Positions 24,853-34,418 of a DNA stretch of 64,000 nt are shown here, in pieces. Made by a program: the position numbers and the translations under genes. Location of the stretch: the NCBI RefSeq assembly GCF_030547185.1, contig NZ_JAUOQR010000009.1:1-64000 (forward strand), in the 5' to 3' direction. Numbering within the stretch: the first letter of the stretch is position 1; each line of letters begins with the position of its first letter. The notes beneath the pieces are model-generated. The model saw only the letters and a program-made list of their open reading frames with translations. It did not search any database and was not told the DNA's origin. The stretch comes from Neptuniibacter sp. 1_MG-2023. Lineage in GTDB: Bacteria > Pseudomonadota > Gammaproteobacteria > Pseudomonadales > Balneatricaceae.

Positions 24853-26289
24853 ATGGTCATTATACCAACGGAAAAACGATTTGATTGGAAGCGCCCTCCA
24901 ATCATGCTGTTCATCTTGGTGCTCACCAATGTGATTGTTTTCTTTGTATATCAAGGAGGAGATGAAAAAAAGCTTCAAGGTGCTTTAGATCGTTATGACA
25001 GGTTGGAATACTTTGAAACAGAGTGGCCTGTCTATCTTGATTATCTTCAAAGTAATGATGTTCCTGAAGCTATTATCTCCGATTACCAAACACTTTATAA
25101 CCAAGGCCATCACCAGCAGCTTAGTTTTTATATCCTTAGCGATTTTCACTTTCTTGACTATTTAAATGCCCACTGGGTTAGTTTTCAAGAACCTACAAAA
25201 GGGGATTATTGGAAAGATAGGCGGCAAATACACGATGAATTTGAATCAACCGCCCTTTATGGTTTCGGTTTAAAGCCTAAAGATCTTGGTCTTGCTGAAT
25301 TAGTCACCTATCAATTTTTGCATGGTAGTCCTATGCACCTATTTGGAAATATGTTTTTCCTCGTTATTTTCGGTTTTGCTGTTGAAGCAGCTATAGGGCA
25401 CTTTCGGTTTCTTCTGTTTTACCTTGTCTCCGGTATCGCTGGTGGCGTTCTGTTTGTCATGGTCAATCAATACAGTCCAAATGCGCTGGTGGGTGCCTCC
25501 GGTGCTATTTCCGGAGTGATGGCTATGTATTTAGGTGTGTTTCGTTTTAGGAAGATAGAGTTTTTTTACTGGTTTTTTGTTTTTGTTGGTTTTATTCGAG
25601 CCCCAGCACTGTTTATTCTCCCGCTCTATATAGCAAATGAGCTCTATAACTATCTCACTTATACGGACTCTAATGTTGCCTTTATGGCTCATACAGGGGG
25701 CTTTATTAGTGGGGCTATCTTGATATTGACTGCATTGCTGGTCGATCCAAAAATGTTGGATGAGGAATATCTGGCAGAGGATGAGGTTGAGTCTCCAAAG
25801 CAGAGAGATTTAGATAAAATTTATAAAGCCTTAGGCCGTTTCTCTTTTGATACGGCTTTAAAAGCGTTAGATGAGTTTATTGATACTTATGGCGAAGATT
25901 TTGACCTGCTGAAATTGAAATACTCAATATTAAAAGGACGTGAAGATCCAGAGCAGGAAGCCGCACTTATCAAGCTATTGAATATGGAAAAACTCAATCT
26001 TAACCAGTTGGAAAGGGTGGAAACACTTTGGTTAGATAATGAAAGCCTGAAACAGAGCATGTCTAATGATGAGGTTCTTCAGCTAGGCTGGCGCTTGTCA
26101 GCCTTGCCTAGCCTAATGACCTCTGAACAGATTTTTATTTATCTTTATTCTAACGGGATCAAAAATGAGACCTTGAGCCACTTTGCAAGAAAGCTTTCCA
26201 TCGGCTTTGGTGAGCGAGAGCATGAGGCGAAAAAAGTAAAATATGAAAAAGCGGCTGTTGAGATCTATGAACGATGCCGTAGATATTAA
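24853..26289 (+). CDS. Rhomboid family intramembrane serine protease with long N-loop and C-terminal tail
   Basis: A 478-aa rhomboid. The first membrane segment (17-34) is followed by an unusually long soluble stretch (35-145), then the rhomboid core at about 150-297. Catalytic residues are S216 in GASG (214-217) and H280 in AHTGGFISG; the HGSPMHLFGNM motif supplies the oxyanion residues (N166). A soluble helical tail of about 180 residues follows, with a helical-repeat look (KALGRFSFDTALKALDEF). Substrate unknown. It is 97 bases upstream of a zinc-ribbon membrane protein on the same strand; both carry similar helical tails, suggesting they work together. Confidence 0.9.
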   Translation: MVIIPTEKRFDWKRPPIMLFILVLTNVIVFFVYQGGDEKKLQGALDRYDRLEYFETEWPVYLDYLQSNDVPEAIISDYQTLYNQGHHQQLSFYILSDFHFLDYLNAHWVSFQEPTKGDYWKDRRQIHDEFESTALYGFGLKPKDLGLAELVTYQFLHGSPMHLFGNMFFLVIFGFAVEAAIGHFRFLLFYLVSGIAGGVLFVMVNQYSPNALVGASGAISGVMAMYLGVFRFRKIEFFYWFFVFVGFIRAPALFILPLYIANELYNYLTYTDSNVAFMAHTGGFISGAILILTALLVDPKMLDEEYLAEDEVESPKQRDLDKIYKALGRFSFDTALKALDEFIDTYGEDFDLLKLKYSILKGREDPEQEAALIKLLNMEKLNLNQLERVETLWLDNESLKQSMSNDEVLQLGWRLSALPSLMTSEQIFIYLYSNGIKNETLSHFARKLSIGFGEREHEAKKVKYEKAAVEIYERCRRY

Positions 26290-26386
26290 ATGTTATAGAG
26301 CTAGGATGACTCATTAAGTGATATGGGTGATTTAATACGCCGAGTTTTTATCGGTTTAACAACCGCTTGTAGGAGTTAAATGCAAT

Positions 26387-27742
26387 ATGGAGTATTGCAA
26401 ATACCATCCACTAACTGCAGCAACCTATCATTGTGAACATTGTCAGATCAGTTTATGCGATCACTGTATTGATGATGATCCTGAATACCCCGAGCCGCGC
26501 TGTTTTGTCTGTGGGGGTGAGGTTGATAGTTTAGGTTCTGCCGATATCGCGCCTTTCTGGCGGAGGTTGGATAGTGCTTTTCAATATCCAATGAATAAAC
26601 AAACTATATTATTGATCATGATTGCATCGGTTCTCACCTCTATAGGTGCATTTATTGGCGGGATAACGGGTTTTTGTATATCTCTCGCAATAACAGCTAT
26701 CACAACCAAATACAGTTTTCTGTGCTTACAAGGCACGACAATGGGGGTTCTCAGAGCACCTGATATGAATGAAGCGTTTTCCGGCGGCTTTAAAATCATA
26801 TGGCATATTATTGTGATATTGATTGTTATCAGTTTAATGATTTCAGGTGTTGAAAGAGTCTTTGGGGGGCTTGTTGCCGTCTTATTTTTGATCTTTTGGA
26901 TAGTCTGTTTGCCTGCTGTTTTTATTAACTATGCGCGGTTTGAGGATATAGGCCCAGCGATTAATCCCATTGAGATTGGGCGATTGGTTGTGACGCTAGG
27001 TAGTGCTTATCTGCTCTTACTATTATTTATTACGATCATGATGGCTTCGGTTGGTACCTTGCATGAGATATTAGACGAGCAATTCTATTTTTTCTCGGCG
27101 GTTTTACAGAGCATCGTCTCTTACTATTATCTGATAGTGATATTCCACTTAATGGGTTATCTCATTTTTCAGAAACAAAAAGCATTAGGTTTTTCTAGCC
27201 GTTTAGAATCATCGACACCTTCAGATCAACGCTCTGAGAAAAATAGAGTGTTGTCTAAAGTTGATATTCTTACCAAAGAGGGTGACTTTGAAGGGGCGCT
27301 GGCTACGTTTAAGCAGGGGACTAAAGTCGTCATCAATGATTATGATTTTTATAGCCGTTTCTTTGATTTTCTTTGTGGCATAAAGAGAATCAAGGAGATC
27401 GATAATCTCTTAGTCGATTATTTAGCGATTTTAAAAAACTATGGTCGGGAGAATCTATTAACAACGGTTTATCAGCGTATTTTGCTGCTCGATAAGCAAT
27501 ATGTACCGGCATCACCTGAAGTGCGTTATCAACTCGCCCTAGGGTGCTTTGATTCGGGAAAATCCCTTTTTGTTGTGAAATTACTGAATGGTTTACACCG
27601 GGATTTTCCTGATTATAAGGAGCTTATACCTGCATATGAGCTGATGGCTAAAGCACTCGATGATCTTCCGAATAAAAAGCATCAAGCCGAAAAATTTCGT
27701 GGATTAGTGCAGCAGTTAAAAGAAGCCTCAACGCAGGACTAA
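26387..27742 (+). CDS. B-box/zinc-ribbon membrane protein with helical-repeat tail
   Basis: A 451-aa protein. The N-terminus has a B-box-like zinc module (C4, H7, H15, C16, C19, C24, C27, then C39, C42). Residues 72-265 hold five or six hydrophobic segments of a polytopic membrane domain of unknown family. The C-terminal about 160 residues are soluble and helical with TPR-like pattern ([32 protein letters not shown]-like). No enzyme motif seen. Its stop codon is 4 bases inside the convergent ppsR gene's 3' end. It probably forms a unit with the rhomboid gene upstream. Function unknown. Confidence 0.65.
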   Translation: MEYCKYHPLTAATYHCEHCQISLCDHCIDDDPEYPEPRCFVCGGEVDSLGSADIAPFWRRLDSAFQYPMNKQTILLIMIASVLTSIGAFIGGITGFCISLAITAITTKYSFLCLQGTTMGVLRAPDMNEAFSGGFKIIWHIIVILIVISLMISGVERVFGGLVAVLFLIFWIVCLPAVFINYARFEDIGPAINPIEIGRLVVTLGSAYLLLLLFITIMMASVGTLHEILDEQFYFFSAVLQSIVSYYYLIVIFHLMGYLIFQKQKALGFSSRLESSTPSDQRSEKNRVLSKVDILTKEGDFEGALATFKQGTKVVINDYDFYSRFFDFLCGIKRIKEIDNLLVDYLAILKNYGRENLLTTVYQRILLLDKQYVPASPEVRYQLALGCFDSGKSLFVVKLLNGLHRDFPDYKELIPAYELMAKALDDLPNKKHQAEKFRGLVQQLKEASTQD

Positions 27743-28560
27743 TTCATCCTGCGATTGAGCCCTGCTTGCGCCATAATTCGGGTAGATATCTCTTCTATAG
27801 AGAAGTTGGTTGTATTAATACTGGGAATATTAAGTTTCTTAAATAGCTTCTCTACTTCACGCACTTCAAAATCACACTGGTCTAGAGAAGCGTATTTACT
27901 GTTAGCGCGGCGCTCATGCCGTATTGCCGCTAACTGAAATGAGTCAATTGTTAAGCCGTATAGCTTATGTCTATATTTTTCAAGAACATCAGGTAACTTA
28001 TTGAATTCTAAGTCTTCTTCTGTGAGAGGGTAGTTGGCCGCTTTGATTCCAAACTGCATCGCCATATAAAGGCAGGTGGGTGTTTTACCGCATCGAGATA
28101 CACCCACTAAGATAATATCGGCATTTGCATATTGGCGTGTTCTGGCACCATCGTCGTTGTCTATTGCGAAGTTGACGGAATCAATTCTATCTTTGTAACG
28201 CGTCTGCTCAACAATACCGTGGGACTTACCAACAGAGTAATTCGAGCGGGCATTGAGTTCGCTTTCGAGTGGTTTTAAAAAGCTTGAAAAAACATCAATT
28301 TTGAATGCGACAGATTCAGCAATAATGGCGCGAATATCTTCATTAACTACTGTATCGAAAATAAGCGGTCTTGTGCCATCTTTAGTTGCTGCATTGTTGA
28401 TACGAGATACCGCTTCTTGCGCTTTTTCGGGCGTATCTATGTAAGGAAGTGTTATCTGCTCAAACTCTATACTATCGAATTGGGCTAAAAGACTGTGTCC
28501 TAAAGCTTCAGAGGTAATGCCGGTGCCATCAGAGATAAAAAAAGCTGTTCGTTTCATCAT
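27739..28560 (-). CDS. ppsR: PEP synthase regulatory protein (bifunctional kinase/pyrophosphorylase)
   Basis: A 273-aa DUF299 protein that inactivates PEP synthase by ADP-dependent phosphorylation of a Thr and reactivates it by phosphate-dependent removal. The P-loop GVSRCGKT is at 153-160; the opening [19 protein letters not shown] is the usual N-terminus. It is divergent from its target ppsA, the standard arrangement. The first two codons are both ATG. It overlaps the 3' end of the convergent membrane protein gene by 4 bases. Confidence 0.96.
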   Translation of the reverse strand: MMKRTAFFISDGTGITSEALGHSLLAQFDSIEFEQITLPYIDTPEKAQEAVSRINNAATKDGTRPLIFDTVVNEDIRAIIAESVAFKIDVFSSFLKPLESELNARSNYSVGKSHGIVEQTRYKDRIDSVNFAIDNDDGARTRQYANADIILVGVSRCGKTPTCLYMAMQFGIKAANYPLTEEDLEFNKLPDVLEKYRHKLYGLTIDSFQLAAIRHERRANSKYASLDQCDFEVREVEKLFKKLNIPSINTTNFSIEEISTRIMAQAGLNRRMN

Positions 28561-28898
28561 TGGTTTATAAATATAGCGGACAATAGAGTGAGCACTATAA
28601 CAGATTGGCTAAAGTAGAGGGATTTTGATCCGGCTTAAGTAGATCTGAAAAACACTATAAATAGAGTTTTAAGTCTGTAAATGCATTCGGGCTCTGCGAT
28701 TTTCGCCTGTTTTAAATCATTTAAACTGGGCTTGGTAAGGATTTTTTGTTTTCACTCAAGTAAGATCAAAGTCAGATTAGCGCTCTTTTCGACGTTTAAT
28801 CACATTATAATAAGTAGGAAAAGGTCAGCAAAATGTAATGCTGATAGATCCCCATGGGGTTGATAAACAGTTACGACAGCCGAGTAGGAGATAGACCG
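28561..28898. other. Divergent ppsR/ppsA control region
   Basis: No gene. It must hold both promoters. A perfect -10 element TATAAT (28806-28811) faces ppsA, but no good -35 lies at standard distance. No operator could be recognised by eye. Confidence 0.5.
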
Positions 28899-31262
28899 TT
28901 GCAGAACTATGTACTGCGCCTTGATCAGGTAGGTATGAATGATATAGAGAAAGTGGGTGGTAAAAACGCTTCTCTAGGGGAGATGTTGCAAGAGCTGGCG
29001 GGGGCAAATGTTAAAGTCCCGAACGGCTTCGCAACGACCGCGCTTGCCTACAAAGATTTTTTAACTTATGGCGGCTTAGAAGACCAAATTAAGGATAAGC
29101 TAGAGCAACTGGATACGAATAATATCCAAGATCTTAAAGAGGCAGGAAAAGCAATTCGTGCCTTAATTATGGGTGCTGAGTTTCAACCGCAACTTAATAG
29201 CGCGATTGAAGCCGCTTGGGCAGAAATGTCTAATGGCGAAGATATTGCGGTCGCTGTCCGTTCATCTGCAACAGCGGAAGATCTTCCAGATGCATCCTTT
29301 GCCGGCCAGCAGGAAACCTTTCTTAATGTTCGCGGGCTTGAGGATATTAAAGCCTCGATAAAAGAGGTGTTTGCATCGCTGTACAATGACAGAGCCATCT
29401 CCTATCGCGTTCATCACGGTTTTGAACATAGCGAAGTGGCCTTATCTGCCGGTGTTCAGAGAATGGTTAGAAGTGAGACCGGTGCTTCAGGTGTTATGTT
29501 TACCTTAGATACTGAGTCCGGTTTTAACCATGTGGTCTTTATTACTGCTGCCTATGGGTTAGGTGAAACCGTTGTGCAAGGTGCGGTAAATCCCGATGAG
29601 TTCTATGTTTATAAACCTACGCTTAAAATGGGTGCGCCTGCGATTATTCGCCGAACTATAGGTTCTAAAGCGATCAAGATGGTTTATTCCGAACCCGGTT
29701 CCGAGAGCCCCGTTTCTACTGTTCAGGTTAGCCCAGAAGAGCGCTGTAGCTTCTCTATTGATGATGGCGATGTGGAAACGCTTGCTAAGATTGCTCTAGA
29801 AATAGAATCCCATTACGGGCGTCCTATGGATATTGAATGGGCGAAGGATGGGGATACAGGTGAAATATTTGTTGTACAAGCACGCCCTGAAACGGTGAAG
29901 AGCCGCAGTAATCAGGCTGTGATTGAACGCTATTTACTGAAAGAAACAAGCCGAGTTCTAGTTGAGGGTCGCTCTATTGGCCACCGAATTGGCTCCGGCA
30001 AAGTACGTATTGTCTATGACCTTAGCGAAATGGATAAGGTCCAACCCGGTGAAGTACTTGTTACGGATATGACAGACCCTGACTGGGAACCTGTTATGAA
30101 ACGCGCCGCTGCAATCATTACTAACCGTGGTGGGCGTACTTGTCATGCGGCGATTATTGCCCGTGAACTAGGTATTCCTGCAATTGTTGGTTGTGGTGAT
30201 GCGACAGAGCAGTTTGTTAATGGTCAGTTGGTGACAGCATCTTGTGCTGAAGGTGATACTGGGCGAGTGTATGAAGGCAAGTTAGATTACGAGCATCAAT
30301 CTAATAGTGTCGAATCTATGCCGGAGTTACCTTTCCAAATTATGATGAATGTTGGAAATCCGGATAGGGCGTTTGATTTTCAGGCGTTACCTAGTGCTGG
30401 AGTCGGTCTTGCGAGATTGGAATTTATTATCAATCGCATGATTGGTATACACCCTAAAGCCTTGTTGAACTTTGATCAGCAAGCTCCTTCATTACAGCAA
30501 ACGATTAAACGTCGTATCTCTGGTTATAAAAGCCCCGTCGATTTTTATGTTGACCGTCTTGTTGAGGGTATATCTACCTTGGCAGCGGCTTTCTATCCAA
30601 AGAAAGTGATAGTGCGTATGTCGGACTTTAAGTCCAATGAATACGGACACCTGATTGGCGGTGATATGTATGAGCCAAACGAAGAAAACCCTATGTTAGG
30701 GTTTCGTGGGGCTACTCGGTATATATCAGAATCATTTCGTGATTGCTTTGAGTTAGAGTGCCGAGCGCTTAAGCGTGTTCGTGATGAGATGCAGCTAACC
30801 AATGTGGAAGTGATGATCCCATTTGTGCGCACCCCAGGAGAGGCTAAGCAAGTGGTTGATCTTCTTGCGGCTAATGGTCTCAAACGAGGAGAAAATAGCT
30901 TACGTGTCATTATGATGTGCGAGATACCTTCCAATGCTTTGTTGGCTGAAGAGTTTTTAGAGCATTTTGATGGTTTCTCTATAGGGTCAAATGATTTGAC
31001 TCAGTTAACATTAGGGCTCGATCGAGATTCTGGCGTTATTGCCCATCTTTTTGATGAACGAGATGAAGCGGTTAAAAAACTACTCTCTATGGCGATCTCT
31101 GCTTGTAAAAAACAAGGTAAATACATTGGTATTTGCGGCCAAGGCCCATCAGATCATCCTGATCTTGCGCGTTGGTTGATGGAACAGGGGATTGATACAA
31201 TTTCCTTAAATCCAGATTCAGTGTTAGATACGTGGTTTTTCTTAGCTAATAACGAAAAATAA
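28899..31262 (+). CDS. ppsA: Phosphoenolpyruvate synthase
   Basis: A 787-aa enzyme that converts pyruvate and ATP to PEP, AMP and phosphate for gluconeogenesis. It has the N-terminal ATP-grasp domain ([12 protein letters not shown] near the start), the central phospho-His domain with H416 in [15 protein letters not shown], and the C-terminal PEP/pyruvate barrel with the catalytic Cys in [12 protein letters not shown]. The start is proposed as TTG at 28899, 9 bases after AGGAG, because it gives [15 protein letters not shown], matching family N-termini; with it the His is offset from E. coli H421 by exactly the N-terminal difference. The frame is open with an ATG at 28854, but that lacks a ribosome site. 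Confidence 0.96.
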   Translation: MQNYVLRLDQVGMNDIEKVGGKNASLGEMLQELAGANVKVPNGFATTALAYKDFLTYGGLEDQIKDKLEQLDTNNIQDLKEAGKAIRALIMGAEFQPQLNSAIEAAWAEMSNGEDIAVAVRSSATAEDLPDASFAGQQETFLNVRGLEDIKASIKEVFASLYNDRAISYRVHHGFEHSEVALSAGVQRMVRSETGASGVMFTLDTESGFNHVVFITAAYGLGETVVQGAVNPDEFYVYKPTLKMGAPAIIRRTIGSKAIKMVYSEPGSESPVSTVQVSPEERCSFSIDDGDVETLAKIALEIESHYGRPMDIEWAKDGDTGEIFVVQARPETVKSRSNQAVIERYLLKETSRVLVEGRSIGHRIGSGKVRIVYDLSEMDKVQPGEVLVTDMTDPDWEPVMKRAAAIITNRGGRTCHAAIIARELGIPAIVGCGDATEQFVNGQLVTASCAEGDTGRVYEGKLDYEHQSNSVESMPELPFQIMMNVGNPDRAFDFQALPSAGVGLARLEFIINRMIGIHPKALLNFDQQAPSLQQTIKRRISGYKSPVDFYVDRLVEGISTLAAAFYPKKVIVRMSDFKSNEYGHLIGGDMYEPNEENPMLGFRGATRYISESFRDCFELECRALKRVRDEMQLTNVEVMIPFVRTPGEAKQVVDLLAANGLKRGENSLRVIMMCEIPSNALLAEEFLEHFDGFSIGSNDLTQLTLGLDRDSGVIAHLFDERDEAVKKLLSMAISACKKQGKYIGICGQGPSDHPDLARWLMEQGIDTISLNPDSVLDTWFFLANNEK

Positions 31263-31269
31263 AGCTTAA

Positions 31270-31324
31270 CCGCTTGGTTTAAGGGAGATTACTTATCGAG
31301 TGATCTTCCGCCAAGCGGGTTTTC
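31270..31324 (+). terminator. ppsA terminator
   Basis: CCGCTTGG (31270-31277) and CCAAGCGG (31311-31318) form the outer stem, with an inner stem of GGGAGATTACT and AGTGATCTTCC, followed by GTTTTCT. Confidence 0.7.
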
Positions 31325-31410
31325 TATAGCGCATTACCTGTAGGCTTATCCTCCTGTCTTTTTGAGCGTAAACGCTCGCCTTAAGTGAATACTCTTTTGC
31401 TTTTTAATCG

Positions 31411-32049
31411 TTATTTCGCCGATCGGTTTCGTCTATATAGGCACCATAGTGCAATGCCAATTGCTGCGCCAATTAGATGAGCGGGTGGATATAGGCTCCA
31501 TCCCTCTGTGACAAATAGAGCGTTTTGAGCCGTTAGTTCTACGATGGTTTTAATGAGAATCATAAGCAAAGGAACAAGGCCCAGTAGGGATGGTTCTTTT
31601 TTATACCAAAACAGAGCGGTGAGGGTGATCACTGTATATAGAACACCTGAGATTCCTGCATAGCTTTCAAGGCTTGAAAGAGGTGAAAGTAGGTACAGAT
31701 CTAACGCCGTAGCGGAGACAACTATTCCGTATATTAAAAGCTTAGGGCTTTGCTTTTCGAGATAAAATGCGGCAACAGAAAAGGTTGTTAAATCCCATAA
31801 CAGATGGTTCCACGAGCTGTGTATTAAATGGCCGGTTATCAGCCGCCAATACTGTTGTTGTTCGATAATGGCGACGTAATCAAAACTTAATGAGTGAAGC
31901 CCTACTAAGCTGTTGGGTAGAACACCTAAAATCAACATTATTGCGCAGGCTATAAGAGTTACATAGGGGGTGGAGCCTTTATGAGGCGAAAGCCCCCCCC
32001 TTGGGGAGGCTGTGAATGTGTCGTTAAATAAGGAACGCATAATCATCAT
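31411..32049 (-). CDS. rrtA: Rhombosortase
   Basis: A 212-aa rhomboid-family protease of the rhombosortase type, which cleaves GlyGly-CTERM tails at the inner membrane and transfers the protein to an anchor. Six hydrophobic segments; catalytic S134 in GISG (132-135) and H191 in PPAHLIG. The shorter length and the HLIHSSWNHLLWDL motif (74-87) are typical of this group rather than of ordinary rhomboids. It is 9 bases downstream of a gene whose product ends in a GlyGly-CTERM tail, so substrate and enzyme are encoded together. AAGGT precedes overlapping ATG codons; the exact start among residues 1-4 is uncertain. Confidence 0.85.
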   Translation of the reverse strand: MMIMRSLFNDTFTASPRGGLSPHKGSTPYVTLIACAIMLILGVLPNSLVGLHSLSFDYVAIIEQQQYWRLITGHLIHSSWNHLLWDLTTFSVAAFYLEKQSPKLLIYGIVVSATALDLYLLSPLSSLESYAGISGVLYTVITLTALFWYKKEPSLLGLVPLLMILIKTIVELTAQNALFVTEGWSLYPPAHLIGAAIGIALWCLYRRNRSAK

Positions 32050-32058
32050 ACCTTGCTA

Positions 32059-34278
32059 TTAAACGTCTTTAGAGCGGTTTGAATGAGAGCGACTTAATTG
32101 AACTAATGCAATACTGGCGGCCATCAAGATAACCAACCAAGGGGATATGGCGCCACCTCCGGATCCAGAGCGGCTAGGCGATACGGATGCACGCTGCTGA
32201 CTTTGGTTGGGTTGAGCAGAGGACGAGTCAATAAACATCGGCTGTTGTTGATCAACGCGGTTTTGCTGTGCCGTAACGGGTTGTTGTGCACGTAACTCGC
32301 GGGCTTTCTGTTCTTTCTCTACCCGTTGCTGATTATTACGTTGAATGTTTAATGCTTTAAATACCTCATCTCGTACCACAATCATTGAGGTGTAATCTGT
32401 TACTAAACCATATTCAATAGCCGTATCCGTTATCGCTTGCTCGGCGTCTTTATCTGTTCCTAAATAATCAATCTTTGCTTGTAGCTCCTCAATTGCTGCA
32501 TAAGCCCATAAACGTTCGAGTTCTGGATGCTGAGTGGATTGTTCTGGAAGCATAAAACGTGTTTTGTAGCTCTTCTCTTTGCCATTAACAGTACCTGTTA
32601 ATGTGATTTCAGCTTCGCCAGGCTGATAATAGTGACCAAAGACAGTTAACTGCTGACCATGATAAAGGGTGTTCGCTAAACGAGGTTTTACGATCTCTTT
32701 ACTACGTACGCCTGATACTTTTAGGCTGACATCGCGCATAGCTGCATGAGACATTTTGCCCTTTGCTAGCATTAATTGGCCCATAATGTCGTCAGCATTA
32801 GAGATTGACATAGCAAAGCCATTAGATACCCGTGTCATCTCCTCTAGTAGAGGGCGGTTGGCACTATTACCCATAATAAAGGTAAATAAGCGCGCATCAC
32901 GTTTTTCTAGGAGATTAAGGAATTTTGATTTCTCAGTTTCACCAACATTAGCAACACCATCAGTAACAAGGATAATCGCAGTGCTACGGTCGGAATCTAG
33001 TTGATCAATGCCATTTTTTAATCCTGCATATAGGTTGGTGCCATTTCCGGGTTGTACATTATCAAGCTGGGTCATAACGCGCTTAATGGTCTGTTTATCT
33101 GCGGGTTGATAACCTTGAGTGAAATTCTGTGCCTGATTATTAAAGAGAACGACTTTAAAACGATCTTGAGGCGGTAGCTGTCCCAGTCCCTGACGTACAC
33201 CTTCTACTAAACTTGAGAATTTACCTTGCATTGAGCCGGATATGTCTAAGACGAAGACCCAGTCTCGTCCTTGTGTAACAAGAGGTAGATCAGTACCCGG
33301 TGTTAAGGTTAGCTTAAAGGTACCTTTACTGTTATTCGCCTCTTTATAGCTAATCATATCGACGCTGGCAGGAAGCCCCTCAGCTTGCCTCCAGTAGAGA
33401 AGAATATCTTTATTTAATTGTGTCAGTGTTGTTGGTTGGTTAAGTGTTTTTGTATCTGTTTCATCGTTAAGGTCTAAATGAGTGGGCGTATTCGTGTCCG
33501 GTGTTTCCAGGTCCGGTGAGATAGTGTGATCAATCCTATTGTGTACCTGTGTAGCGGTTTGGTTAATGAGCGCAGCTTGCCATTCATAAGGAGCGACTTG
33601 TTGTAGTTGGGCATTTGGATGTTGAGGCATGCGCAGCCCATCGACTGGATAGCTTGTACGCAGTTTTACATTAAAGGTAAACGCTTCTTCAACGGTTTCA
33701 TTGCGGCTCCAAAAGCTGTGTTTTTCAACATCTACACCGCCATCTTCAAGTGGATAAACATAACGACCTATACCTGTGTCCGTTTGAGTGTTTTGTAGAT
33801 AGACCAGTTTTATTTTTACGTCTTGGTTTGCTTTAACTGGAAAAACGGAGATATCAAAAGTTTTATACTTATCTTTTTCCACAAGAGCTGTTTCATTGCC
33901 TTGTGCTTTCTGTTGTTCATAAACCTGTCGTGCTTGTTGCTTTTCGACGACTTCGCCAGTGACCGGTTTACCATCTATCCAGTAGCTGAACTCGCCAACA
34001 GCCGCTTTTTCTGGCACAGGAAACGAATAGATCGCTTCGAGGTCATTGCTGTTGGGATTGTGGAAGGTCTGCTCGATGGTCGTGGTGGCATACATATCTT
34101 CGATAACAACATTAACGTGGTGTTCTTTGATCTGTAAGTCAGTGTAATTTGCATTATGGGGTTTGAGTAAGCCCGCAGCTTCTATGGAAGGTGAATAGAA
34201 TAGGGATGAGCTTAAACCAAAGCTTAGACCTAACGCTGTTAAGAGTGCTGTTTTGTGTGTGCTTGTTAAGTTAGTCAT
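32059..34278 (-). CDS. VIT/vWA surface protein with GlyGly-CTERM, marine sortase-target-like
   Basis: A 739-aa secreted protein. Signal peptide at 1-35; VIT domain at about 40-165; vWA domain at about 338-520 with an intact MIDAS motif DISGS (D345, S347, S349); then a conserved region and a Gln/Ser-rich stretch. The C-terminus has GSGGG at 705-709, a hydrophobic segment (about 710-728) and a basic end RSHSNRSK, i.e. a GlyGly-CTERM signal. The domain layout is that of the 'marine proteobacterial sortase target protein' family, whose members usually pair with a class GN sortase; here the adjacent enzyme is a rhombosortase. Likely tethered on the cell surface or secreted. A perfect hairpin just before the start contains the ribosome site. 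Confidence 0.88.
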   Translation of the reverse strand: MTNLTSTHKTALLTALGLSFGLSSSLFYSPSIEAAGLLKPHNANYTDLQIKEHHVNVVIEDMYATTTIEQTFHNPNSNDLEAIYSFPVPEKAAVGEFSYWIDGKPVTGEVVEKQQARQVYEQQKAQGNETALVEKDKYKTFDISVFPVKANQDVKIKLVYLQNTQTDTGIGRYVYPLEDGGVDVEKHSFWSRNETVEEAFTFNVKLRTSYPVDGLRMPQHPNAQLQQVAPYEWQAALINQTATQVHNRIDHTISPDLETPDTNTPTHLDLNDETDTKTLNQPTTLTQLNKDILLYWRQAEGLPASVDMISYKEANNSKGTFKLTLTPGTDLPLVTQGRDWVFVLDISGSMQGKFSSLVEGVRQGLGQLPPQDRFKVVLFNNQAQNFTQGYQPADKQTIKRVMTQLDNVQPGNGTNLYAGLKNGIDQLDSDRSTAIILVTDGVANVGETEKSKFLNLLEKRDARLFTFIMGNSANRPLLEEMTRVSNGFAMSISNADDIMGQLMLAKGKMSHAAMRDVSLKVSGVRSKEIVKPRLANTLYHGQQLTVFGHYYQPGEAEITLTGTVNGKEKSYKTRFMLPEQSTQHPELERLWAYAAIEELQAKIDYLGTDKDAEQAITDTAIEYGLVTDYTSMIVVRDEVFKALNIQRNNQQRVEKEQKARELRAQQPVTAQQNRVDQQQPMFIDSSSAQPNQSQQRASVSPSRSGSGGGAISPWLVILMAASIALVQLSRSHSNRSKDV

Positions 34279-34282
34279 TATG

Positions 34283-34308
34283 TTTCCCTCGTGAATGAAC
34301 GAGGGAAA
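34283..34308 (-). promoter_or_regulatory. Perfect hairpin sequestering the ribosome site of the VIT/vWA gene
   Basis: TTTCCCTCGT (34283-34292) and ACGAGGGAAA (34299-34308) form a perfect 10-base inverted repeat with a 6-base loop. On the minus strand the 3' arm ends in ACGAGGGAAA, which is the Shine-Dalgarno sequence, 4 bases before the ATG (34278). Confidence 0.65.
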
Positions 34309-34418
34309 GATTGATGGAATTTGTTTTTAACTAATACGTTTCTATGTAAAGTTACGAGATATTGAACTTTAGGTATTATATTTCAATACCATAACTTGTT
34401 TTTGGTTGAGTAAGACGC

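Noticed and set aside
31365-31378. GAGCGTAAACGCTC hairpin downstream of rrtA.
   Set aside because: No U-run on the strand where a terminator for rrtA would be needed; also too short.
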